DNA of 9,047 nucleotides, from assembly GCA_943333015.1 (NCBI GenBank), contig CALQRR010000041.1, positions 1 to 9,047 of the forward strand, given 5' to 3'. Made by a program: the position numbers and the translations under genes. The stretch's first letter is position 1; the number at the start of each line of letters is the position of its first letter. This DNA comes from Chitinophaga pinensis (lineage in GTDB: Bacteria; Bacteroidota; Bacteroidia; M30B66). This document shows positions 1 through 6,340 of the stretch, piece after piece. Under the pieces are notes generated by a model. It did not search any database and was not told where the DNA came from. It worked only from the letters and a program-made list of their open reading frames with translations.

Positions 1-223
1 CTCCACCCTGGAGAAATACAACTGCATACTCGTCACCAATTCCCAAATGCTTCTTGACTAAACTTACAGCTTTATCAAAAACAGCGATCACATCTTTTCC
101 ACGATGGGATACTTCCAGAAGTGACAAACCGGAATGATTGAATTCGAGACAGTCTGCAGCAGCTTTTTGAAGAACTTCCTTGGGCAGGATACCTGGCCCG
201 GCACTGAAATTATGCACTTTCAT
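1..223 (-). CDS. serC: Phosphoserine aminotransferase, N-terminal part (3' end beyond window)
   Basis: SerC is a PLP-dependent, cytosolic class V aminotransferase that makes 3-phosphoserine from 3-phosphohydroxypyruvate and glutamate, in L-serine biosynthesis. I translated the first 74 codons from the complement. The product starts [18 protein letters not shown], which matches the NFSAGP-x-LP N-terminal signature of SerC. It continues with [15 protein letters not shown] and ends at AVVFLQGG, the conserved region before the cofactor-binding part. The ATG at 221-223 is the natural start because only a few residues precede the signature. No Shine-Dalgarno sequence is visible. About 280 further residues expected for the family, including the PLP lysine, lie left of the window. 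A candidate -7 box lies at 246-253, so the gene is probably transcribed separately from the leftward gene at 340-741. The identification rests on motif recall, not a database search. Confidence 0.95.
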   Translation of the reverse strand, partial: MKVHNFSAGPGILPKEVLQKAAADCLEFNHSGLSLLEVSHRGKDVIAVFDKAVSLVKKHLGIGDEYAVVFLQGG

Positions 224-245
224 GATTCAGGGATATTTTGCGAGT

Positions 246-253
246 CAAAGTTA
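246..253 (-). promoter_or_regulatory. Candidate serC promoter (-7 box)
   Basis: On the minus strand these bases read TAACTTTG, an exact match to the Bacteroidota -7 consensus TAnnTTTG. They lie about 22 nt upstream of the serC ATG, giving a predicted leader of roughly 16 nt. No TTTG or TTG is seen at the expected -33 spacing, so the call rests on one box. Confidence 0.5.
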
Positions 254-290
254 GAAATTCACATGAGTCCGCAGCCCTTATAACAAATGA

Positions 291-317
291 AAACGCCCCT
301 GTTTTGCAGAGGCGTTT
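291..317 (-). terminator. Rho-independent terminator after the 340-741 gene
   Basis: This is an inverted repeat of 11 nt per arm (291-301 and 307-317) with one C/A mismatch and a 5-nt loop. The outer part of the stem is AAACGCC/GGCGTTT. On the minus strand the stem ends in TTTT followed by CATTTGTT, a modest U-rich tail. It starts 22 nt past the stop of the leftward gene at 340-741 and lies before the serC promoter, so it separates the two units. Confidence 0.7.
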
Positions 318-339
318 CAGTTTAAATTAACGTATATAA

Positions 340-741
340 TTAGCGTGCATGCGTTTCAGCAACGGATCTACCAGCCGAATCAAAATTTGTAGCACTCACA
401 ATCTTGTTTGCATCATAGATAATCCTGTAACGGAGGGAACCTGTTTCGTCAAAAACCTTCCAATCGCCTGTTTTATCGCCGCCTTTGTAAAAAGCCTCGG
501 CAGTCTTCATACCGAGCTCATTATATGTTACCCAATACCCATCCATCTTTCCGTTTAAAAAACTTCCCGTTTCCATAGCTTTCCCTGATTGGAAATAATT
601 GGTAACAGTGTAGGTCTGTGCATTGGTATACACGTAGCGGCTTTTGATCATCCCATTATCAAAAAAGGTTGTCAACTCCTTATTCTGAGCCATCAGAGAA
701 ACAGACGCACTTACAAAAAGAAATATCAGCAACTTTTTCAT
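340..741 (-). CDS. Exported YwqK/MORN_2-type repeat protein
   Basis: A 133-residue protein. Residues 1-18 form a clear signal peptide (MKKLLIFLF then VSLMA), with likely signal peptidase I cleavage before Q19, so the product is exported. Most of the mature part is aromatic and glycine-rich beta-hairpin repeats of the MORN_2 kind: FFDNG (26-30), YFQSGK (49-54), NGKMDGYW (63-70), YNELG (73-77), KGGDKTGDW (86-94), FDETGSLRY (97-105). Such repeats occur in proteins annotated as YwqK-family antitoxins. That name says little about function, and no toxin gene is adjacent. The likely role is a small periplasmic or surface binding protein, unknown in detail. The gene looks monocistronic, with a -7 box at 783-790 and a hairpin terminator at 291-317. 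The reading frame and signal peptide are solid; the function is open. Confidence 0.8.
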   Translation of the reverse strand: MKKLLIFLFVSASVSLMAQNKELTTFFDNGMIKSRYVYTNAQTYTVTNYFQSGKAMETGSFLNGKMDGYWVTYNELGMKTAEAFYKGGDKTGDWKVFDETGSLRYRIIYDANKIVSATNFDSAGRSVAETHAR

Positions 742-782
742 TTTCGAAACGATTTTAATGTATTGTACTCAACTTGAGTTTA

Positions 783-790
783 CAAAGTTA
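783..790 (-). promoter_or_regulatory. Candidate promoter (-7 box) of the YwqK-like gene
   Basis: The minus strand reads TAACTTTG, an exact TAnnTTTG match and the same octamer as upstream of serC. It lies about 42 nt before the ATG at 741. No TTTG or TTG is seen 17-23 nt further upstream; the nearest TTTG is only 2 nt away. Promoter strength is uncertain. Confidence 0.45.
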
Positions 791-985
791 CACAAATATT
801 TATTTTTACATCATTCTGACATAACATTAATTTAACATTGAGCGGCTTTTGGTCTCCTGTAAATGCGTATATTCCTGATTATCTAATTATTACTGTTATT
901 CACAATGCGTTAAACTGAAACAAGATTTCATTTCCAATGTTAATTTTATGTTACCACGATGCATTTCATCTTCATTTTCGCTGCA

Positions 986-1020
986 AGAAAAGCATTGTGT
1001 TAATTTTGCATCGCTTTTCT
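986..1020 (+). promoter_or_regulatory. Candidate kup promoter inside an inverted repeat
   Basis: TAATTTTG at 1001-1008 is an exact match to the Bacteroidota -7 consensus and would start transcription near 1015, giving a leader of about 155 nt for kup. No TTTG is present at the -33 distance; TTTTCG near 975-980 is the closest. The box lies in the 19-nt spacer of a perfect 8-bp inverted repeat, AGAAAAGC at 986-993 and GCTTTTCT at 1013-1020. Only the right arm would be transcribed, so if it has a function it would be a protein-binding site on DNA, not an RNA hairpin. The repeat is short enough to arise by chance in AT-rich DNA. Confidence 0.4.
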
Positions 1021-1090
1021 AAAACGATTGTCTGCCTTGTTGGAATAGAATTTTGAAAAGCAGCTTCAGCAATACGTTCAGAGTACTAAA

Positions 1091-1171
1091 ATGGACAACC
1101 ACTTTTTTACTAATAAATCAACGTTCATCACTTCCAGTCGGAAAATCCTTTTTCTTTCTATCTCCTTCTAA
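1091..1171 (+). CDS. Possible 26-residue leader peptide overlapping the kup start
   Basis: This short ORF starts MDNHFFTNKSTF and ends FLSISF. It is preceded by an A-rich stretch (TACTAAA), typical of start sites in this phylum. Its TAA stop shares one base with the kup ATG (TAATG at 1169-1173), the arrangement seen in translational coupling. The sequence just before the kup ATG is almost pure pyrimidine, which looks poor for direct initiation and favours coupling. It is too short to judge by codon use and resembles no peptide I know. It may be only a chance open frame. Confidence 0.3.
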   Translation: MDNHFFTNKSTFITSSRKILFLSISF

Positions 1172-3141
1172 TGGGCGAATCTACTTCTCAACATGCTCAC
1201 CTTAATAAGGTCACAATTGCTGGTCTTATCATAACCCTTGGTATTATATATGGCGACATTGGAACATCGCCTTTATATGTAATGAAAGCCATCATTGGCT
1301 CAAGAACGATAAGTCGGGAACTGGTTCTCGGAGGTGTATCCTGCATTTTTTGGACACTCACACTTCAAACAACGTTCAAGTATATAGTATTAACATTACG
1401 AGCAGACAATAAAGGAGAAGGGGGTATCTTTGCCTTATACGCATTAGTTCGCCGTACAAAAGTGAAATGGTTGCTTTTCCCTGCAATTATCGGCGGTGCT
1501 GCTTTACTTGGTGATGGAATCATCACTCCTGCCATTTCTGTTTCATCGGCTATTGAAGGTCTAAAAGAACGTTATCCTGCTATTAACACGCTCCCCATCA
1601 TTATTGGGATTTTGTTTGTATTGTTTGCTGTCCAACAATTTGGAACCAAATCCATTGGAAAACTCTTTGGACCTGTCATGTTCGTCTGGTTTATAATGCT
1701 GTCTGTTCTCGGATTAAGTCAGATTGTTCAAAATCCAGAAGTCTTTGCGGCATTGAGTCCAACATATGCTTTCCAACTTCTCACAAAATACCCCGGAGGA
1801 TTCTGGATTCTTGGGGCTGTTTTCCTCTGCACAACAGGAGCTGAGGCGATGTATTCTGACCTTGGCCATTGTGGGAAAAAGAATATCCGTGTTTCATGGA
1901 TCTTTGTCAAGACAGCACTTTTACTTAACTATTGTGGTCAGGCTGCCTGGTTATTGAAATCAGAAAATGGACTGTTGAATGGTAAAAATCCTTTTTATGA
2001 AATTATGCCGGAATGGTTTTTCATGACAGGCTTAGTCATTGCAACCATCGCTACCATCGTTGCGAGTCAAGCATTGATATCCGGTTCATTTACACTGATC
2101 AACGAAGCTATCCGACTAAATCTTTGGCCTAAAGTCCGTATCAATTACCCAACAGATCTGAAAGGACAGCTGTATATTCCTTCAATTAACTGGCTCTTAT
2201 TCATAGGTTGTGCAGGAATTGTAGTGTATTTTAAAGAATCCAGTAAAATGGAAGCAGCCTATGGCATGACCATCATCATCGGGATGCTTATGACTTCTAC
2301 TTTACTTGTTTACTATATGGGTATGAAACGTTATAGTAAAATCACAATCAATGCGTTTATAGGCGTTTACTTATGTGTGGAAATTGCATTTCTAGTTTCA
2401 AATCTGGAAAAAATACCGGAAGGCGGTTGGATCTCTCTGATGATTGCCACCCTGATCGCCTTGATCATGTGGGCCTGGTACGATGCTCGAAAAATTAGAA
2501 ACAGTTATGTTGAATTTGTTCAACTAAACGATTACCTCGACCTGCTCTGCGAATTGAAACAAGATCTAAGCGTACCTAAATATGCCACGCATCTTGTGTT
2601 CTTAACCAGTGCCAATTATGAAAACCAGGTTGAATCTAAAATCATCTATTCAATCTTGCAGAAACAACCCAAGCGCGCCGACATTTATTGGTTCCTGCAC
2701 GTAGATGTGGTGGATGAACCGTATCGAATGGAATACCGCGTGAATGAAATCATCAACGATTCTGTGATCCGGGTTGATTTCTACCTTGGATTTCGGGTCG
2801 CTCCAAAGATCAATCTGATGTTCCGGAAAGTGGTGCAGGATCTGGTCAAGAGCAAAGAAGTCGATATTGTTTCTCGATATGAATCACTTAACAGGAATCA
2901 TGTCATTGGTGACTTCCGTTTTATTGTTCTTGAAAAGTTCCTGTCAAATGAAAATGATCTTCCTTTTTACGAGAAGATCATCCTTGATATTTACTTCTTA
3001 CTTAAAAGCATCAGTCTGTCTGAGGAAAATGCATTTGGATTAGACACCTCCACTGTGCATGTTGAAAAAGTGCCCCTGATCATTTCCCCCGTGCGTGAAA
3101 TTCATCTCAAGCGCATCGGTGAAAAACCCCATCACTCGTAA
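1171..3141 (+). CDS. kup: KUP-family potassium uptake permease
   Basis: A 656-residue inner-membrane K+ uptake permease of the KUP/HAK/KT family, thought to work as a K+/H+ symporter; E. coli Kup has 622 residues. Family motifs are visible in order: GIIYGDIGTSPLY in the first helix (24-36), RADNKGEGGIFAL (77-89), LGDGIITPAISVSSAIEGL (113-131), and later TGAEAMYSDLGHCGKKNIR then LNYCGQAAWLL. About twelve hydrophobic helices fill residues 14 to about 450. A soluble C-terminal domain of about 200 residues, usual for the family, follows from roughly 455. No truncation or frameshift is seen. The start at 1171 places the first helix correctly. The gene has a candidate promoter at 1001-1008 and a possible upstream coupled ORF. 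Its 3' end overlaps the convergent acyl-CoA synthetase gene by 10 nt, with no terminator between them. Confidence 0.95.
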   Translation: MGESTSQHAHLNKVTIAGLIITLGIIYGDIGTSPLYVMKAIIGSRTISRELVLGGVSCIFWTLTLQTTFKYIVLTLRADNKGEGGIFALYALVRRTKVKWLLFPAIIGGAALLGDGIITPAISVSSAIEGLKERYPAINTLPIIIGILFVLFAVQQFGTKSIGKLFGPVMFVWFIMLSVLGLSQIVQNPEVFAALSPTYAFQLLTKYPGGFWILGAVFLCTTGAEAMYSDLGHCGKKNIRVSWIFVKTALLLNYCGQAAWLLKSENGLLNGKNPFYEIMPEWFFMTGLVIATIATIVASQALISGSFTLINEAIRLNLWPKVRINYPTDLKGQLYIPSINWLLFIGCAGIVVYFKESSKMEAAYGMTIIIGMLMTSTLLVYYMGMKRYSKITINAFIGVYLCVEIAFLVSNLEKIPEGGWISLMIATLIALIMWAWYDARKIRNSYVEFVQLNDYLDLLCELKQDLSVPKYATHLVFLTSANYENQVESKIIYSILQKQPKRADIYWFLHVDVVDEPYRMEYRVNEIINDSVIRVDFYLGFRVAPKINLMFRKVVQDLVKSKEVDIVSRYESLNRNHVIGDFRFIVLEKFLSNENDLPFYEKIILDIYFLLKSISLSEENAFGLDTSTVHVEKVPLIISPVREIHLKRIGEKPHHS

Positions 3142-4889
3142 AAGGCATTAATCACATCGGTATATTGATCCAGTAATACCCTTCGTTTCAATGATAGTTT
3201 TGGCGTGAGCTCACCGGAGTTCGTCGACCATTCTGCAGGAATCAATGCAAACTTTTTGATCATTTCGTAATTACTGAAACCTGCATTATAGGTATCGACT
3301 TCGCTCTGAAAGAGTGCTATTACTGCCGGATTTTTACAAAGATCTTCGTTGCTTGAAAACGTCAAACCTTCGGATTTAGCCCATTCGCGGAGCAAAACAA
3401 AATTTGGTACGATGAGCGCTGAAGGATGTTTTCTATTTTCCCCCACAACCATCATTTGCTCGATGTAGATAGATTCTTTGAATTTATTTTCCATCTGTTG
3501 GGGAGCAATGTATTTCCCCCCTGAAGTTTTAAAAATCTCCTTTTTTCGATCTGTAATTCGAAGCAAATCCCCCGACATCATTCCAATATCACCCGTATGA
3601 AACCAGCCATCGGTCATGACTTCCGCCGTTAAATCTGGTCGTTTATAATAGCCAAGCATGACATTGGGACCTTTGCACAGAATTTCTCCATCGGGTTCAA
3701 TTTTCACTTCAACATCGCGGATTACCGGACCAACCGATCCAAATGCCCGCATGCCTTTATCGAGACGATTAACAGTGATCACAGGGGACGTTTCTGTTAA
3801 TCCGTATCCTTCTAAAACATTGATCCCTGCAGCTGTAAAAACACGCGCCAATCGCGGTTGAAGAGCAGCTGATCCAGAAACAATGACCCCCACTTGTCCA
3901 CCAAGCGCTTCCCGCCATTTGCTAAAAATCAACTTATTGGCGATGCGCAACTGCATCTCATACCAAAGTCCGTTTTTCCCATCCAGTTCGTAGCGATGCC
4001 CTAGATCGAGTGCCAAAAAAAACAAACTCCGCTTAACACCCGTGAGTTCGTGTCCTTTGGCAACTATTTTATCATACACTTTTTCGAGAAGTCGCGGCAC
4101 GGTTGAAAATGCAAACGGCTTTACTTCCTTAAGGTTGTCGCCAATGGTTTCGAGGCTTTCTGCATAATAAATACCGGCACCGACGTATATGTATAAGTAG
4201 GTGAGCATGCGCTCGAAAATATGTGAAAGCGGTAAAAAGCTGAGCACTTTGTGATGGTGATTCACTGGACAAACTTCCCCGGATGCGATGACATTCGTAA
4301 TCAAATTGCTGTGGGAAAGCATCACGCCTTTGGGCGTACCAGTAGTTCCGGATGTGTAGATCAAGGTGAGCATTTGATCCGGCTTAACCGCTGCTTTGAG
4401 TGCATCCAGTTTTTCTTTCTGTGGATGCGCTGCTCCTTCTTTGCGTATATCAAGCCAATGGGGTAAATCAGCTTCCTTTTTAAAGGTATAAATGGATTTC
4501 AGGACAGGTAATTGTGGCTGAAGTGCATGAACCTTTTGATATTGATCATTATCATAAACAAAAGCGATTTTAACATCCGCATCCTGAAGAATGAAAGCAG
4601 TTTCTCCAGCATTCATGGTGGGATAAACAGGAACACTTACTGCTCCAATCTGGGCGATGGCAAAATCTACAAAATTCCATTCTGGGCAGTTAGATGAAAT
4701 GATGGCAACTTTATCATCAGGACCAATACCCGCCTGCATCAAGCCATAACTTAATTCATCCGCTGCAGAAATGAATTCATCTATAGTAACAGACTCCCAC
4801 TTCCCATTGCGTTTTGCAACAAGAACATCAGGCCGAGAATAGGACGCTTTATAATTCGGGAGAAGATCGATTATGCGGTTTATCTTCAT
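3132..4889 (-). CDS. Long-chain acyl-CoA synthetase (AMP-forming)
   Basis: A 585-residue ANL-superfamily enzyme that activates long-chain fatty acids: fatty acid, ATP and CoA give acyl-CoA, AMP and PPi. It feeds beta-oxidation and lipid synthesis at the inner face of the membrane. Diagnostic motifs are present: the ATP-binding YTSGTTGTPKGVMLSH (178-193), the A5 motif GYGLTETSPVIT (361-372), GWFHTGDIG (428-436) with the ribose-binding Asp, the hinge region ITDRKKEIFKTSGGKYIAPQ (445-464), and ELTPKLSLKRRVL near the C terminus. The architecture resembles the FAA1/ACSL branch found across Bacteroidota more than E. coli FadD, so I give no symbol. The length is normal for this branch and all core motifs are intact. 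The ATG at 4887-4889 has a -7 box 23 nt upstream. The exact chain-length preference cannot be read from sequence. Confidence 0.93.
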   Translation of the reverse strand: MKINRIIDLLPNYKASYSRPDVLVAKRNGKWESVTIDEFISAADELSYGLMQAGIGPDDKVAIISSNCPEWNFVDFAIAQIGAVSVPVYPTMNAGETAFILQDADVKIAFVYDNDQYQKVHALQPQLPVLKSIYTFKKEADLPHWLDIRKEGAAHPQKEKLDALKAAVKPDQMLTLIYTSGTTGTPKGVMLSHSNLITNVIASGEVCPVNHHHKVLSFLPLSHIFERMLTYLYIYVGAGIYYAESLETIGDNLKEVKPFAFSTVPRLLEKVYDKIVAKGHELTGVKRSLFFLALDLGHRYELDGKNGLWYEMQLRIANKLIFSKWREALGGQVGVIVSGSAALQPRLARVFTAAGINVLEGYGLTETSPVITVNRLDKGMRAFGSVGPVIRDVEVKIEPDGEILCKGPNVMLGYYKRPDLTAEVMTDGWFHTGDIGMMSGDLLRITDRKKEIFKTSGGKYIAPQQMENKFKESIYIEQMMVVGENRKHPSALIVPNFVLLREWAKSEGLTFSSNEDLCKNPAVIALFQSEVDTYNAGFSNYEMIKKFALIPAEWSTNSGELTPKLSLKRRVLLDQYTDVINAFYE

Positions 4890-4895
4890 AGTGTA

Positions 4896-4928
4896 TGATT
4901 CGAGGTAAAGTTCAAATGTACCGAATCA
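4896..4928 (-). promoter_or_regulatory. Candidate promoter of the acyl-CoA synthetase gene
   Basis: The minus strand at 4913-4920 reads TACATTTG, an exact TAnnTTTG match that predicts a start near 4906 and a leader of about 17 nt. No convincing -33 TTTG is seen. The box lies within a 7-bp inverted repeat with a 19-nt spacer, TGATTCG at 4896-4902 and CGAATCA at 4922-4928. This could be a regulator site or chance. The promoter lies in the 67-nt gap after the upstream DoxX-thioredoxin gene, so the synthetase need not depend on that gene's transcript. Confidence 0.5.
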
Positions 4929-4956
4929 GACTGAAAACCGTGAACATCGTTACAGG

Positions 4957-5874
4957 TTATTCCTCCGATTCAATACTCGCAGGCGACAAAGCCCAATAAT
5001 TAATCTCCTTCACAGCAATTCCATTCTCCAACAAAAAGATTCGAGGCACACGTCCTTCCGTAAACTCGTGCATTAAATTGTTGTTCATCAAATAATACGG
5101 CACATTCTCCATTTTACTCCGTTTTAAAAAACTTGGTAAACCCGACTCTTCTCCACTGAGTAATACAACCACTGGAAAATCCGGATGATCTTTACGGATG
5201 ATGTGAAGTTTGTAGGCCATTCTACTGCAAAAAGGGCACGTAAGACTGGCTAAACAAAGCAATTTTCGACCTTGTTTCAATCCAGGTGGAATTGTCCCCA
5301 AGGCAGGGTTCATGCGAACGGTATCGAGCCGTGCCAGTTGAAGATCCCGATGCATGACAACTTCGGCTTGCTCCCCATAAATGGCCCAATGTGCCGGGTA
5401 ATTAAGAATGAAAGGGATGGGAAAAAGCAGAACAACAACAACCCAGGCAGACCATGCAGGCAATTGCCAGCCTTTGGCCGATACTCCTTTTCGATACAGG
5501 AAGAATGAAAGCAGTAATGCGAAAGACCAAATAAAAATCCCCTGATAACGGGAGATCTTATTCAGTTCTGATAAGCAGGCATAGCAACGCGTTAGCCCAA
5601 GTAGCGTTGGCTGAATAACCGCGAGAAGTAACATGCCAGCTGAAAGGAGCATCGCTGATCTGTAAATCACTTTGCGCGCACCCATCCCCAAAAGAATGAG
5701 CATCCCGAGTACCATGGATGAACCAGTGAGAATCCTACTGATGTATGGACTTAAAAACCAGCTTGACCAACCAGCATCTACAAGAATGTATTCTACATAT
5801 TCGGCAGAATCAGAAGCAAATAAACCAGTTATAATGAGCAGAAATCCTACTACAATGCGAATCAGAATAGTCAC
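4957..5874 (-). CDS. DoxX/MauE-like membrane protein with C-terminal thioredoxin-like domain
   Basis: A 305-residue protein. Five hydrophobic segments lie at about 3-20, 48-64, 72-92, 112-128 and 141-158, resembling the DoxX/MauE group of redox-associated membrane proteins, plus one extra helix. Residues from about 175 form a thioredoxin-like domain: a beta strand KLLCLAS, then CPFC (213-216) at a helix start, then VPRIFLLENG with the likely cis-proline P277. A second pair, CYAC (97-100), lies in the loop between helices 3 and 4. Positive charges (GARK 65-68, YRKG 127-130) predict a cytoplasmic N terminus and place both CxxC pairs in the periplasm. A role in disulfide exchange follows. The start is GTG at 5872-5874: no in-frame ATG lies upstream, and the ATG at 5879-5881 is out of frame. 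The gene begins just 14 nt past the U-tract of a terminator and has no visible promoter of its own. Confidence 0.78.
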   Translation of the reverse strand: MTILIRIVVGFLLIITGLFASDSAEYVEYILVDAGWSSWFLSPYISRILTGSSMVLGMLILLGMGARKVIYRSAMLLSAGMLLLAVIQPTLLGLTRCYACLSELNKISRYQGIFIWSFALLLSFFLYRKGVSAKGWQLPAWSAWVVVVLLFPIPFILNYPAHWAIYGEQAEVVMHRDLQLARLDTVRMNPALGTIPPGLKQGRKLLCLASLTCPFCSRMAYKLHIIRKDHPDFPVVVLLSGEESGLPSFLKRSKMENVPYYLMNNNLMHEFTEGRVPRIFLLENGIAVKEINYWALSPASIESEE

Positions 5875-5887
5875 GGGACATAGGGAT

Positions 5888-5917
5888 AAAAAAAAACTGA
5901 CCCGAAGGTCAGTTTTT
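5888..5917 (-). terminator. Strong rho-independent terminator with UUCG tetraloop
   Basis: A perfect 11-bp stem (5892-5902 with 5907-5917, core ACTGACC/GGTCAGT) closes a 4-nt loop. On the minus strand the loop reads C(UUCG)G, an extra-stable tetraloop, and is followed by nine U residues encoded by the A-run at 5888-5896. It starts 20 nt after the stop of the small lipoprotein gene at 5938-6159. Its tail ends only 14 nt before the GTG of the DoxX-thioredoxin gene. Confidence 0.9.
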
Positions 5918-5937
5918 AAGATTGCTGTAAGGCAGAA

Positions 5938-6159
5938 TTAATCTTCAGCCCAAGTACATGTGTAAAAAGAAGCTGTATTTGTAGCTGTACAAACTGTTTT
6001 TGCATCATCAGCATCACTCTTGTTCAAATTAGAAAAAGGTGTTGTTGTAGTAGGCAAAAGTGGCAAAATGCCAGAAGTGTCAGTACACGTACATGTGTAA
6101 TCTTTTTTACATGAAGCAAGAAATGCAACAACTGCAACTGCAAGAAGTAATTTTTTCAT
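5938..6159 (-). CDS. Small cysteine-rich lipoprotein, DADD/CTW type (copy 1)
   Basis: A 73-residue lipoprotein of unknown function. The signal peptide MKKLLLAVAVVAFLAS ends in a lipobox, L14-A-S-C17, so the product is probably membrane-anchored through Cys17. The mature chain starts CKKDYTCTC, has a Thr/Pro-rich middle (PTTTTP), then LNKSDADDAKTVC and the C-terminal CTWAED. Apart from Cys17 there are four cysteines (23, 25, 57, 68), enough for two disulfides or a metal site. The frame is open further upstream to 6201, but the internal ATG at 6157-6159 starts a textbook signal peptide and sits after a promoter, so I use it. It is a paralogue of the gene at 6341-6541: the two share the SDADD segment and, there, 18 identical nucleotides. 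It has its own promoter (6185-6217) and terminator (5888-5917). Short lipoproteins of this style are common in Bacteroidota, but I know of no characterised member. Confidence 0.82.
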   Translation of the reverse strand: MKKLLLAVAVVAFLASCKKDYTCTCTDTSGILPLLPTTTTPFSNLNKSDADDAKTVCTATNTASFYTCTWAED

Positions 6160-6184
6160 TGTATTGGTTTTGGTTTTACACATG

Positions 6185-6217
6185 CAAATATAACAGCACA
6201 TCTGACATGACGAGCAA
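6185..6217 (-). promoter_or_regulatory. Promoter of small lipoprotein gene 5938-6159
   Basis: On the minus strand 6185-6192 reads TATATTTG, an exact -7 match. TTG lies 22 nt upstream at 6215-6217, within the 17-23 nt range described for Bacteroidota sigma-A-type promoters. The predicted leader is about 19 nt of A/C-rich sequence, and this excludes the longer upstream start at 6201. Confidence 0.7.
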
Positions 6218-6297
6218 TGAAAATAAAATACATTCCCCTAGAGGCAACTGTAATATTTCTGCAGAGCATTTTAAAAAGAAGCCCTCATTTTTTAGGC

Positions 6298-6324
6298 AAA
6301 AAAAACCGGCGATTAAGCCGGTTT
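6298..6324 (-). terminator. Rho-independent terminator after lipoprotein gene 6341-6541
   Basis: An 8-bp perfect stem AAACCGGC/GCCGGTTT (6303-6310 with 6317-6324) has a 6-nt loop. On the minus strand it is followed by a U-run encoded by the A-tract at 6298-6305. It starts 16 nt past the stop at 6341 and separates the two leftward lipoprotein genes into two units. Confidence 0.85.
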
Positions 6325-6340
6325 AATGGGTATCATTTAA

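Larger units (their letters stand above)
742..1170. other. AT-rich 429-nt divergent intergenic region
   Basis: This gap separates the leftward YwqK-like gene from the rightward kup. It holds candidate promoters for both (783-790 minus, 1001-1008 plus) and a possible leader ORF from 1091. Short repeats are present: TGTTAATTTT occurs at 938-947 and again at 998-1007, exactly 60 nt apart. TTAACATTG at 832-840 is inverted as CAATGTTAA at 935-943. CGATGCA at 957-963 is inverted at 1007-1013. In such AT-rich sequence these could be chance. No RNA gene, riboswitch or other protein gene was recognised. Confidence 0.6.

Noticed and set aside
832..943. Spaced short repeats in the 742-1170 gap as an RNA structure or attachment site
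   Set aside because: Arms are 7-10 nt, AT-rich, irregularly spaced and not linked to any integrase, RNA gene or tRNA, so chance is the simplest reading.
5879..5881. ATG as start of the DoxX-thioredoxin gene
   Set aside because: It is out of frame with the conserved protein and stops after about two dozen codons. The GTG at 5872-5874 is the only in-frame candidate near the first helix.
5892..5917. Terminator hairpin as a plus-strand element
   Set aside because: On the plus strand there is no coding gene ending upstream and only a five-T tail within the stem. The nine-U tail and UUCG loop appear on the minus strand.
6160..6201. Longer start for the lipoprotein gene at 5938 (ATG at 6199-6201)
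   Set aside because: The extension places a polar, Cys-rich stretch before the signal peptide and spans the TATATTTG promoter box. The internal ATG begins a standard lipoprotein signal.
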